From Undaria pinnatifida (lineage: Eukaryota; Sar; Phaeophyceae; Laminariales; Alariaceae): DNA of 64,000 nt. The notes under the pieces are model-generated. The model saw nothing but the letters and a program-made list of their open reading frames with translations. It ran no database searches and was not told the DNA's origin. The translations under genes were made by a program, and so were the position numbers. The stretch is taken from NCBI GenBank assembly GCA_012845835.1, contig JABAKD010000023.1, positions 21,236,203 through 21,300,202 on the forward strand. Reading direction: 5' to 3'. Shown piece by piece: positions 34,692 to 46,191 of the stretch. Every line of letters begins with the position of its first letter. The stretch's first letter is position 1.

Positions 34692-35180
34692 TGTGAAGGA
34701 GTCGTGGTGCCGGATGGTGGGAGGGAAAGGACGCAGGGGTATCAGCTTCGCTTGGAGACAGCACCGGTTCTTCTTTGATGATTTCTTATTACTGGCGTTG
34801 AGCTATGAGAAGCTCGAGGAGACAGGAAAGGGGAAGGAGTGAGAGCATGGGGGTGGGGTGAGGCTCACAGAGTTCGCTTCACCCTCCAGCATTGCTGCTG
34901 TGCTCTCTTCTGGACCTTTACCTATGGAACGTACAAGGAACATTCTCCTAGGTGTTCTATATTTCCATGAGCGCTTAACGCGCTTACTTCTACCTATCTT
35001 GTCCAGAGGAGGACGTTCCATTACCGAGAACGTGCTTGTGGTATAAGAGAGCTATTCTCTACGGGTTATCCGCTTCACTAAGAATATTCCGTTTAAGAGA
35101 GTCTTCTTGTCGCCAATAGACCGTAACTCTGCGGACTATCTTACCGAATCTATTGTCCGCTATACCGACACTCTATTACA
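34692..35180 (-). repeat. Solo LTR inserted in copy A
   Basis: 489 bp, TGTGAAGG...TCTATTACA on the plus strand, absent at the matching place in copy B (about 41755). It is flanked by TAAC (34688-34691 and 35181-35184), or ATAAC if the last A is shared. Orientation is opposite to the LTR of the same family at 63303-63793. It formed by recombination between the two LTRs of a full element after the segmental duplication. Confidence 0.9.
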
Positions 35181-35186
35181 TAACGG

Positions 35187-36154
35187 CAAGCATCACCAAC
35201 CAGTCGCGCAACGCAGCGACTTTTTCATGCGTTTGTGATACAAATCTAATGTTGTCGTTGCCATACAACGCGTTTCTTTTGCGTTGAACTCCTTGGTGTG
35301 TACCGAATGAATGAAGTAGGGCTTTCGGTGACAGTATTCGACTGGGAAGCGATGCGGGTGGTTCCGCCAAAACAGACGACACGAACGCCACAAAATAATA
35401 GGACCCATGCAACTCCAGTTCAACCAAATGAATGGCGATGCTTTTGAAAAATCTTCCTTCTTCCAATATAGACACTTATGTGTGGTGTGTGTATTGGCAC
35501 TGAACCGTTCATGCCACCCGGCGACATCCAGCACCCTCATCTTGCCTGGCGAAGGAAGAGAAACATCAGGGGGGTGGAGAAAGGCTACGAGTAGGTACCA
35601 GGTAACCTCCCCCCCCTTCTTCTTCCCCTCTCCCCAGCTATGGAAAAAAAAGAAAACATGGGAAGGAAAAAACAAACAAAAAGGGCTCACAATTTTGTCG
35701 ACAACGGTGGTAGTATCGCTGTTGACCCCCCCCCCCCCCGAGATGAAACAGACAATCAAACCCAGGGCAACACAAAACCAAACGGCCGGCTCGCAAGAGA
35801 AGCAAAAACATAATAAACTCGTACGGTATTCATTCTTTATGAATTAACAAGAGGCAAACTTGACACGACACTGCAGACGCTAACCTACCACACCAAGATG
35901 GGCCGGAGTGCATTTTTACATTCACACCATGACCACCTCCGCTTTCCGTCTGATCCAGTTTTTTCGCAGTTCTGCAGGCCTCAGGTCCGTGCTTTTCTGG
36001 CGGCACATTGCATTGGGACCGCCCCTTCCTCCCACGTGGGGCAGGGTGAGCCTCCTGGTACGCGCCTTCTTGTCGACTGTGGCCGCGGTGGAAGAAAATC
36101 TCAGGGCCCCGGAGTGGGCCTTGGGCTTCTTGGGCGTCGGTTGGCGGCGCCAAA
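35187..36154. other. Duplicated stretch with a weak reverse-strand coding trace
   Basis: Reverse-strand frames here and in copy B (41757-42080) share stretches such as IHTKEFNAKRNAL and GNDNI but are not open across the same span in both copies. There is a C run of about 15 at 35727-35741. Possibly part of the same relic gene or an older neighbour; I do not recognise it. Confidence 0.3.
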
Positions 36155-39100
36155 CTACACAGCCTCATCCCCGCCGCCGCTAAAATCCAACATCTCTGCA
36201 GCTGACGCCGACACGCCTGCACCTGCCGCTGCGCCCCCCCCTTCACTGCCGCCACAAACGCCAACAATACCTGCCCCATACCAACTCCGCGAAACAGCAA
36301 GGGAAACAGCGCTACCGATAACACCCGCAATCATCGAGCCCCCGTCAGCTTCCCTCAACCTAGCACGCAATGCAGCATGCCGTTGACTAATAGAGATCAT
36401 CGTATTATTCTTAACGTTGGCGTGCCCTTTGATTTCATCATAGTGATTCTGAAGTTGTTGGGAGGTCGACAAGATCAACCGGCCCCTCACCCCGAGCATC
36501 AGGTCCCCACAATTTCGGAGAAAAGTCGCTTCTCACACCAGTGTCTATCACGTCAAGAGCAGAGACCCACCCAGGAAACATCGGGCTATCGGGTGACCAG
36601 CTGGCCGTGTCACTTTAGATAATCTCAAACTCAAACTGTTCGTAGCACGCTCCAATCTACTTCGGCAGTCCGCGGTTTTTCGCAGCCATCCCAATATTCC
36701 AGCGATATTTGAACTCCAGCAGGATCGAGTGGGCCAGCGCAGGAGAAGCGCAATGGTAGCCTGCGGAGGCAACGATGAAAACCCTTTAAAAAAAGGACAA
36801 ACAGTTACAGCAGGCGGAAAACATATTTAACAGGCGTACGTCAAGGTCCATCTTAACACGAATTGCCTGGTTGACCACCAAGCCGAGGAAAAAACTCAAC
36901 ATGTTACAAACACTGCAACAAACGAAACCGTGAGGTATACTTGACGGCAAATACTATGAGCATCGGGTTATGCCATGAGGCCAATGGTATGGGTGGAAAT
37001 GGTTGCTGAACCTGCTAGTGACAGAAAAGTCACGCAAAACACACACCAAGCCCCTGTACTGCTGGTACTTCTGACACAGCGACGAGTGGTGATCCCCGCT
37101 TTACTTTTCCCTTTTGCGTAGTACAGCAGCACGCCGTCAGGCTTGCTTAGACAACAAGCTTCGATATGCTTGCGGAACAGCTTCACGACCTCCAGTGCTT
37201 TCGGGCGCAGGAGCTTTTATCCCGATTTCGCATCGATCACGTCGCAGAACCGATCAATCACTGAATCAAAGCGAGTCAACAATCGTGTCCGCTCGGGCAC
37301 CAACCACCGACAATTCCGCAAGCAACACGTCCAGTTCATCTCTGTATACTCTACAACCTATTCCGGTGCCATTTGTTGCGCGTGAAGAGCACTTTCTACC
37401 TGCAGTTGAAAGCGAGATCGGTAGGAGCGTAATGGTCACGACACATGACCCCAGTACAGGCATTGTTTTCGACGACAGGTACAGTCTCTCCATATCACTG
37501 ATCCGAACAACGACACAAGTGACGTCAAAACCACTTGCCTCGTTGTTGTCTTCCAGATTGTCGATATAGCAAGCATCTCTCAACCAAGCCATGGAGGGCT
37601 TGAAGGCGCCGTGACTCCTCTTCACCAGGCGCGAGATACGTGGAAGCGCGTGGAAGGTATCCAGGCGAACCTTGAGCATGTGTGGGCCACCCGCCTGATA
37701 CAGTTGGGCAACAATCAACATGAATTCAGAACACTCGAACAGAAAAAATCGCATACAAAGCGCACATTGATGTCGCGCAGATTTCAGAAACAAACAAAAC
37801 ATATTTGCCACCTCTACAGCACTCACGTCGTCGTGGTCGACATTGCCACCGATCTCGTCTCCAGCTCCTAGGTCGCAAGCGCGGTCGTGACCAACATCAA
37901 AGTCATACCCGTCGCCACTGTCTTCTTCGCCCTCGTCCGAGTCCGCATAATCTAAAAGAAAAACACCAACGAAAAAGTTTGGTTTGTTTAGCGAATGATA
38001 CAAACGTCAGCAAGAAAAAGAGGAACGCCAATGCGGGCAGGGCGTCACACAACTCGGCTCAATTTGTTCCCAGGACGGGGTAAGGCCTTACCTAGCGAGC
38101 CCACCACGTGGCAACGTGCTTCGGTAGCGAAGAAGTCGGCGTCATCGTTGTAAGCGGCACTTGCATTCGGGTTCGGCGACGGTGCTGGTGTCGCAGGGGG
38201 GGCTGTCCAGTCGGCCGCAAGGCTAACATGGGTAACGTCCCACAGAGCAAGCCTGTCACCGCCGCCGCCGCAGATTTCTTTCATCGTCACACGACCCACA
38301 CCCGCGAAGAAAGGTGCCTCCTTGTGTGCTGCGTACGTGACAGGCTTGACCGCGTCGCTCACTTTGACTACGACGCCATTCTGGCCGCCAGATTGACGTG
38401 ATTGAGGACGCCACCGAAGCAAAGATCCAGCGGTAGTCTCATGGCCCTGTACGTTCCCAACACCAACACAACTGGCATGGTTGTTGCTGTGAAGTCGCAC
38501 CTAGAGTTCCATCGTAAAATAGACCAGGTTTGGGGGATGTTGCCAGGTTTAGTCGCTTGTGATGCGGATGTGCCGTGCACGTTGTTGGTTTGACCGATGC
38601 AAAAAACAAGTCTTGATAAATGTGGTGCAAAACATCCCAATCGCATCTGTGTTCCCGGCGGCAAAATGGTCGGACCCGGGCCGCGTATGGGATCCTTCAA
38701 TATCTCGATCTCCACGTAAACGAGAACGGACGCGTAAGCATCCAGGCAGGCATACTCTACCCGTGAGGGCACGATAAGGATTTTAAATGGCAGACATCAT
38801 TAGCATTCCACCTAGAAGCAGATTCAAGAGAATGGCGCCAACAATCAAGCTGGCAAAAAGAAACGTTCGATAACCAACAACGAGTGTGAAAAGGACACGC
38901 GCATAGCTAACTGGAGTAGTATCACCAGTTGGGCGTTGAGGGGAGAACTCCGGCGAGACAAGCAGGAAGTGGGGTACATGGGCATCTCCTTCCCACGCAA
39001 ACTAGAAACTATACCCGCCAGCGAAAAAGATGGCGTTTGCACCCAACAAGCTTTCGCGTGAGTCAGCGCGTCCACAGTGTTCGTGGCTTTGACCTCATCC

Positions 39101-39180
39101 AAATACATCGCGTCTGACTTGGTGTTGACGCCAAGCCTACCATCATGCTCTGGTACCGAAGCACGCTGGTTTCTCATCTT
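36155..39180 (-). pseudogene. Exonuclease / transposase-like fusion gene relic, copy A
   Basis: Spliced gene relic read right to left. The first exon (39180-38926) holds LGVNTKSDAMYLDEV, then SFSLAGIVSSL and SSPLNAQL. A GTGATA donor follows, and the next exon opens at 38754 with YACLDAYASVLVYVEIEIL. Together these match exonuclease motifs II and III of WRN/RNase D-type 3'-5' exonucleases (DEDDy). A further acidic exon (37951-37827, DYADSDEGEEDSGDG) has a TTTTAG acceptor and GTGAGT donor. Another, from 37694, carries LKVRLDTFHALPRISR. Lower blocks LLYYAKGKSKAGITTRR and ALAHSILLEFKYRWNIG resemble the C-terminal part of multi-copy exonuclease fusion proteins of fungi and algae, which I recall only as a pattern. 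The N-terminal exonuclease motif I is not seen and the lower part is interrupted, so I call it a relic. Confidence 0.6.
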
Positions 39181-39384
39181 GGAAAACGGAAGCGAGAATT
39201 TTGGAATTGAATACGCCTAGCGCCAGCTGCGAACTGCCGAACCAAGAAAACACGACCGCCACAATTGTGCCAGGTGCCAGTTATCATGTACCGGTCATCA
39301 TTTGCTTAGAGCTATACATCACGTGTACGAGTGTACAAGCTGCAACAGCAAACAAGCTTCAGCAGAAGTTATAGCTTCAAAATA

Positions 39385-40240
39385 GATGGGATAATTAGCC
39401 AGGCTGTTATTTACACGAAAATAAGAAATTCGGGATACGTCATACTGAAGTTAATGCACCATAAGGTAGATTGCACCCTCTCCCAAATAAGAAAGTCAGC
39501 CTAGGTCAATGTTTTATGTACCTGGTATCTTTTAGGTGTCCTGTACTACGTACTGCATCTGGTATCTGGCACGCGATTAATCAGAGGCCAGGTATGGCAC
39601 ATACTACGTACCACGTACCTGGTATCGCATGCTCAGAGCTATGATACCTGGTACCTGGTAGGTTCGAGTACAACCAGCAGCGCACAAGCAGCAGGAGCAG
39701 TAGCCTACAATGACCTGGTACAACTCGTACCTCGTATCCAAATAACATTGCCGCAGACAGACTGCTGATGTACAGCAGTACAGGGCACCTAAACATAAAC
39801 CTGGTAATATGAAAGCCAGGGTGATATTTAGCTACCGGAATAAGAAACTCGGGAGTCAATATACTGAAGTTACCTGTGAGAACAAACCCTCTGCCAAATA
39901 CGAAAGCCAACCTACTGCTGTACCAGGTAGGTCAGTATTTCCGTGCCTTATGATACACCTGGTACAGCAGTACTACAGGCGTACGATACACCTACCTGTA
40001 AGAGTAAGGTGCAGTAATAAGAAAGCCAAGTTGATATTTTCAGGGAAATAAGACGCTCGGGAGCTGTTGTACTAAAGTCAGTGTAGAACGTGCCCCGTCA
40101 CAATTAAGAAAACCAGCCTACCGCAGGTACCAGGTGTGTATGGTTCTTATGTGGTGCCAGGTATCCTGTACTGCTTTACCATGGTACCAGGTACCAGGTA
40201 TAAGAGTACAGCAGCAGGTAACAAACAAAAGTCTACGATA
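39385..40240 (+). repeat. Two diverged satellite units after gene copy A
   Basis: Two head-to-tail units of the 410-450 bp satellite described at 53720-57436, the second strongly diverged. Their position right after the gene mirrors copy B. Confidence 0.8.
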
Positions 40241-40984
40241 GAACCACTCACATCCGGCCTTGTGTAGCGTAGGTAGAGGGCTGTAAGGAAACTGCCCCAT
40301 CCGCTTGCTCCCCCCCTTGAAGTGCTTTCTGCTGGCTTTGGCAGAATGCTGCTTGTGATCTCGATGAATCGACGATACCCTGGTTCGATGCTGTCATGGG
40401 AGATGAAGTTGCACTTCGTTGTGGTTCGCTTCTCCGAGAGGATCCATCACCGCTGCCTTCACCGCTACTTCCATCGCTGCCTCCACCGTCACGACCTCCG
40501 CCGTTGCTGCCTCTAATGCCCACACCGCTGCCTCCGCCATCACTACCCACCTCGTCGCATCGACAGATGGCAGGCTCCAAGAAACGAAACTAATCACACT
40601 ACAACCGCTGCTACAGGGAGGCAGGCTCCTTGGCTCGAGACCACGGGAACAAGCCTGGTGGTCGTAGGCTAGGAGAACCGCAATAAGACATTCTAAAGCG
40701 TACATAGCCACCACACCAGCATGGTGCTGAGGAGTCGGCTGTGGTGCCGGTTGCCTGGTGTCCGCGCTGCGCGCGGTCCCGCTTGCGGTCTCTCTTCTCT
40801 CCCTGAGAGACGCGGCGCGATCACAGCGCGAAGCTCGGTGCAATCATCGCCAATCATATTTGTATACCCTTACACAATCCTTACAAAACTCGTGTTTCAT
40901 TCGTTGAATTTGCTGGCTTCAAGTCAATCATATCGCTGGATCCTTACAAAAGTTCCCCAGGTATAGGCGAGATCTGAAGACAGG
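40241..40984. other. Spacer between the duplications
   Basis: Holds a GC-rich patch (40430-40560) with ccgctgcctcc-type repeats that give serine/glycine-rich frames in reverse and proline-rich frames forward. No recognised gene. Confidence 0.4.
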
Positions 40985-42280
40985 CACGGATCCTATACAT
41001 AGGGACACTTTCGTAAGGCATTAAAATAATCGCACGAAGCGCCAAAAAGAGTTGGAGGCGTTTTGGAACTTGGTGAAACATCATAAAAAAAATCGCACAT
41101 GCCTCCCTCTCATAAAAACGGGGCTCGCACAATGCTCTTGCGGAGAAATAAGAACTTCGTAATTTTTTACCAAAGTTAGTGTGGGGCACGTCGTTTTCAA
41201 AAAATACCTGGTACGAAATTTAGCCTAAAAAAAATCAAAACCTCGGTTTCTTATCAGAGGACAGGCGGCACCATACTCCTAATGCAGTGCAGGACGTAAG
41301 AATAGCAAGCTGATGCTTCTAGGAAGACAAGAAATCCGGAAGCTCCAGTTTGAGAGCAGATTACACCCTCTCCCAAATAAGAAACCGGCAGCCCCAGCCA
41401 GGATTCCTATTTCTCGATATCAAATAGGTGCCTGATACTTGTTCAAGTAGGTGTAGTGCAGATAGATTATTCTGGGCACAACGCTGTTCATACAGCAGTA
41501 GTAGTAGAAATGAAATATAATAAATAGGAAAAAAATGAAGAAACCGGGATAATTCTGGCCGAGGTTGAATTTCTTATTTGAGAGAGGGTGCGTTCTACAC
41601 ACTATCTTCAGCACAGCGCCTCAATTGTCTTCCTTCCCTGGTAAGGTATCAGCCTTGCTCTCCTTTAGACTATCCCTGTTCGATATCGTTTTATTTATGT
41701 CGTGCACCACTATTAATACCACTACAAGTAGTGCTGTTGTATAACATAATATGTACAACGGCAAGCATCACCAACCAGCCGCAAAGCAGTGATTTTGCCA
41801 TGCGTTTGTGATACAAATGTTGTCGTTGCCAAACAACGCGTTCATTTTGCGTTGAACTCCTTGGTGTGTATCGAAAAAAATGAAGCAGTGCTTTCGGTGA
41901 CAATATTCGACTGGGAAGCGATGCGGGTATTTCCGCCAAAATAGACGACACGAACACGACAAAAAATAGGATCCATGTATAACTCCAGTTTAACCAAATG
42001 ATTGGCGATGCTTTCGAAAATCTTCGTTCTTCCAATATAGACACTCTCGTATGGTGTATGTCTTTGCACTGAACCATTATTCTTGCCGCCCGGCGACATC
42101 TAGCACCCCCAAAATGCCCGGCGAAGGATGAGAAATAACAGGGGGTGGGGTTTAGCTTCGAGTAGGTACCAGGTAACCCCCCCCCCCCCCCTCTTCTTTC
42201 CCTCTCCCCAGGGATGGCAAAAAGGAAAACATGGAAATGGAACAACAAAACAAATATGCGTCACGATTTTGTCGACATCG

Positions 42281-42724
42281 GTGGTAGTATCGCTGTTGCC
42301 CCCCCCCCCCCCCCCGCGAGATGAAACAGACAATCAATCCCAGGGCCACACAAAACGAAACGGCCGGCTCGCAAGAGAAGCAAAAACATAATAAACTCGT
42401 ACGGTTTTTATTCTCTGGGAATTAACAATAGGCAAACTTGACACGACACTGCAAACGCTAACCTACCACACCAAGATGGGCCGGAGTATAAAGCGACGAT
42501 CAGTGGTAGTATCGCTGTTGCCCCCCCCCCCCCCCCCGCGAGATGAAACAGATAATCAATCCCAGGGCCACACAAAACGAAACGGCCGGCTCGCAAGAGA
42601 AGCAAAAACATAATAAACTCGTACGGTCTTTATTCTCTGGGAATTAACAATAGGCAAACTTGACACGACACTGCAAACGCTAACCTACCACACCAAGATG
42701 GGCCGGAGTATAAAGCGACGATCA
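42281..42724 (+). repeat. 222-bp tandem duplication within copy B
   Basis: Units start gtggtagtatcgctgttg at 42281 and 42503, each with a C run of 16-17. Copy A has one unit (from about 35706). The C tract or the gtggtagtat block may have served as the duplication junction. Confidence 0.9.
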
Positions 42725-42987
42725 GGGGCGTAGACCCTACTGTGCACTTTTTATATTTACACCACGACCACCCCCACTTTCCGTCTGATCTAGTTTTCCA
42801 GGTCTGCAGGCCTCGGGCCGGTGCTTTTCTCGCGACACATTGCATTGGGGCCGCCCCTCCCTCCCACGTGGGGCAGGGTGAGCCTTCTGGTACGCGCCTT
42901 CTTGTCGACTGTGGCCGCGGTGGAAGAAAATCTCAGGGCCCCGGAGTGGGCCCTTGGGCGTCTTGGGCGTCGGTTGGCGGCGCCAAA

Positions 42988-44370
42988 CTACACAGCCTCA
43001 TCCCCGCCGCCGCTAAAATCCAACATCTCTGCAGCTGACGCCGACACGCCTGCACCTGCCGCTGCGCCCCCCCCTTTACCGCCGCCACAAACGCCAACAA
43101 TACCTGCCCCATACCAACTCCGCGAAACAGCAGGGGAAACAGCGCTACCGACAACACCCGCAATCATCGAGCCCCCGTCAGCTTCCCGCAACCTAGCACG
43201 CAATGCAGCATGCCGTTGACTAATAGAGATCATCGTATTATTCTTAACGTTGGCGTGCCCTTTGATTTCATCATAGTGATTATGAAGTTGTTGGGAGGTC
43301 GACAAGATCAACCGGCCCCTCACCCCGAGCATCAGGTCCCCACAATTTCGGAGAAAAGTCGCTTCTCACACCAGTGTCTATCACGTCAAGAGCAGAGACC
43401 CACCCAGGAAACATCGGGCTATCCGGTGACCAGCTGGCCGCGTCACTTTAGATAATCTCAATCTCAAACTGTTCGTAGCACGCTCCAATCTACTTCGGCA
43501 GTCCGCGGTTTTTCGCAGCCATCCCAATATTCCAGCGATATTTGAACTCCAGCAGAATCGAGTGGGCCAGCGCAGGAGAAGCGCAATGGTAGCCTGCGGA
43601 GGTAACGATGAAAACCCTATAAAAAAAGGGCAAACAGTTACAGCAGGCGGAAAACATATTTAACAGGCGTACGTCAAGTTCCATTATAACACGAATTACC
43701 TGGTTGACCACCAAGCTGAGGAAACAACTCAACATGTTACAAACACTGCAACAAACGAAACCGTGAGGTATACTTGACGGCAAATACTATGAGCATTGGG
43801 TTGTGCCGTGAGGCCAATGGTATGGGTGGAAATGGTTGCTGTACCTGCTAGTGATGGAAAAGTCACGCGAAACAGACACCAAGCCCCTGTACTGCTGGTA
43901 CTTCTGACACAGCGACGAGTGGTGATCCCCGCTTTACTTTTCCCTTTTGCGTAGTACAGCACGCCGTCAGGCTTGCTTAGACAATAAGCTTCGATGTGCT
44001 TGCGGAACAGCTTCACGACCTCCAGTGCTTTCGGGCGCAGGAGCTTTTATCCCGATTTCGCATATATCACGTCGCAGAACCGATCAACCACTGAACCAAA
44101 GCGAGCCAACAATCGTGTCCGCTCGGGCACCAACCGCCGACAATTCCGCAAGAAACACGTCAAGTCCATCTCTATATACTCTGCAACCTAATCCGATGCC
44201 ATTTTTCGCGCTTGAAGAGCACTTTCTACCTGAGGTTGGAAGCGAGATCGGCAGGAGCGTAGTGGTCACGACACATGACCCCAGTACAGGCATTGTTTTC
44301 GACGACAGGTACAGTCTCTCCATATCACTGATCCGAACAACGACACAAGTGACGTCAAAACCACTTGCCT
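42988..44370 (-). pseudogene. Exonuclease / transposase-like relic, copy B, 3' part
   Basis: Downstream half of the same gene as copy A, with LYYAKGKSKAGITTRRC (about 43900-43960), ALAHSILLEFKYRWNIG (about 43540-43590) and the C-terminal ISQRHAALRARLREADGG block (about 43150-43240). It is separated from its 5' half by the Copia element, which lies in the opposite orientation inside the exon corresponding to 37694-37266 of copy A. It cannot be expressed as one protein in this state. Confidence 0.6.
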
Positions 44371-44375
44371 CGTTG

Positions 44376-44805
44376 TGTTCGATATAGCTTGTCTCAACGA
44401 ACAAAGTAGGAACAACGATGGTCACGAAGGATCGTCCGACGGGGTATTGTCGGATTACCCGACGGTGCATTGCGGAATATTATAGCATGGGAAGGACACG
44501 TGGAATAGTCCCGAAGGTCCTTGTAGACTGTTCCTGGAACCAATCTAGGAACACGTGGAAATATGAGAATGTAGCACCTGTAGTATTTGGGAATTTGGGG
44601 CGTTGAGAATATTGCCTGGTGTGGAGCGAGATGGCTTCGCCCACTCGCCTCACTCCATCTCTTTCCCTCTTATCAGCATCCGGGACCAGCTAATAAAGAC
44701 ATCTATATACCATCTTCTTCACACTGTGTGTTGCAGTGAAGCTCGCGCCCTGAGACTGGGCTGCTGGGAGCACATTATTCTTCGCATAACCGATTTAATC
44801 CAAGA
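44376..44805 (+). repeat. 5' LTR of the young Copia
   Basis: Starts TGTTCGATATAGC. It contains AATAAA near 44692 and a TATATA box near 44703, then a CTTCTTCACACTG initiator-like stretch; these are the likely promoter and polyadenylation signals of the element. Confidence 0.95.
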
Positions 44806-44838
44806 CGTTAACGTGCTTTATACGTTTGAATCGGAACA

Positions 44839-46152
44839 ATGCCTGGAAGTGAGCATGACCAAGAGGAGGCCGGCTCACAAGAAGAAATGATGGTCTTGCT
44901 GAGATCATTGGTATTCCGACAAGATCGACTGGAAGAGCGGATGGCCAGCGACCGGGGCCGTGGAGAGGCCCAGTCCAACCCTGGCAGGGAACGCCAAGAT
45001 GGAGTCGTAACCGGTGGGAACTTGCAAGCCCCTGGTGGTGGTGTACACGTAGACGAGATTAGGTATGACGAATCCGTTGAGAGTTCAGGTGTAAATGTAG
45101 GCCCTCGTGAATTCAGTAGTATAAAGCAGGCAGTCCCCAAATTCAGCGGTAAACCTGAGGAATTCCCCGTATGGAGTAAGCGGTTCGAAGCGTTCGTATC
45201 GATGAGTGGGTGTTTGGGTTCTATGCTTACAGACATAGAGGTAGCTGTAGGTGACACAACCAAAGACACGCAATACTTTATTTCGCAAGGTTTGAGCCGT
45301 CCACACATCAAGAATGCGCGGGTTGCATGGATATGTCTGACTGAGAGCATGACTGATACTGACCTATTAGACAGAGTGTTTGCCAGGCAATCGCCAAGCG
45401 GTGCTTGGAGAATGCTTCGGGATTGGTTTCTTCCGAAATCAGTTGCCACACAGGTCAAATGGTCGGACGCGTTTGATGCAGTGAAAATGGAGAAGGGTGA
45501 GGAGCCCATGAAATTCTTCAGTCGCGTAGACAAGATTGTTGGTACTCTTGCTTCGCTTGGTGTGCCGAAATCAGAAGGAGAGGTGAACCGCAAACTGGTA
45601 CGAGTTCTTACAGCTGACTACGAGATAGAACAACGCACGCTCTTGTACCGCGATGAAATCACCCGAGCTGAAATAGAGAGCATTGTCAGGCAGAGGCACC
45701 TGAGACTTCCCGTGCCAAAAGGAAAGAACGTGGGTCAGGCACTGTTTTCGAATGGTGCTGCCCGAGGTGGCCGCGGAGGTGGGCGTGGAGGTAACCGTGG
45801 AGGTGGTCGCGGATCCAACCGTAACAATGCTAGGTCGCGAAACAAGGGATCAGCGAATGCTGATGCTAGCCAGGGTAGCGAAGGTAGAGGCAACCCCCCC
45901 ACCCCCAAGCAGACCATCCCCCAATCAGAGTATGATAAGGTGAAGGGTAAGTGTATCCGTTGCTTGGAACCCGGGCACATGTGGTACCAGTGCAAGGCTC
46001 GTGTCACCCCGGCTTCGGAGAGGACGTCTGGTGAAGGTGCACAGGAACAGAACAACAGTGGTGAGACTGTGTGCTGTCTTGCGAATGCTATGTTTAGCCG
46101 TAGTGATGACTCGTGTACTGAGGAACGTAGTGAGAGCATAACAGAGAGCTGA
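44839..46152 (+). CDS. Copia Gag polyprotein
   Basis: 437 residues. Structural protein that packages the element's RNA into cytoplasmic particles. The start ATG is 33 bp after the 5' LTR. The N-terminal third is acidic and coiled-coil-like (MMVLLRSLVFRQDRLEERM). The middle matches the UBN2/retrotransposon Gag fold in character: FSGKPEEFPVWSKRFEAFV, WRMLRDWFLP, then FFSRVDKIVGTLASLG. An RGG-rich, RNA-binding stretch follows at residues about 305-345. A CCHC zinc knuckle, CIRCLEPGHMWYQC, is at about residues 373-386. Pol follows about 40 bp downstream in the same reading frame; Copia elements commonly make Pol as an extension of Gag, by read-through or from differently processed RNA. Confidence 0.93.
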   Translation: MPGSEHDQEEAGSQEEMMVLLRSLVFRQDRLEERMASDRGRGEAQSNPGRERQDGVVTGGNLQAPGGGVHVDEIRYDESVESSGVNVGPREFSSIKQAVPKFSGKPEEFPVWSKRFEAFVSMSGCLGSMLTDIEVAVGDTTKDTQYFISQGLSRPHIKNARVAWICLTESMTDTDLLDRVFARQSPSGAWRMLRDWFLPKSVATQVKWSDAFDAVKMEKGEEPMKFFSRVDKIVGTLASLGVPKSEGEVNRKLVRVLTADYEIEQRTLLYRDEITRAEIESIVRQRHLRLPVPKGKNVGQALFSNGAARGGRGGGRGGNRGGGRGSNRNNARSRNKGSANADASQGSEGRGNPPTPKQTIPQSEYDKVKGKCIRCLEPGHMWYQCKARVTPASERTSGEGAQEQNNSGETVCCLANAMFSRSDDSCTEERSESITES

Positions 46153-46191
46153 GCTGAGAAATGGATAGCAGACAGTGGTGCTTCATTTCAC

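Larger units (their letters stand above)
33938..39830 (+). repeat. Segmental duplication, copy A
   Basis: Collinear with copy B (40985-52434 apart from the Copia insertion). Both begin at gcacggatcctatacatagg. The copies share the foldback, the gene relic and the start of the satellite, and differ by scattered substitutions, a solo LTR in A, a tandem duplication and the Copia in B. They are direct repeats separated by about 0.7 to 1.2 kb. Confidence 0.92.

Noticed and set aside
38080-38094. GGTAAGGCCTTACC palindrome
   Set aside because: One half is a splice donor of the relic gene and copy B has a change in it; probably coincidence.
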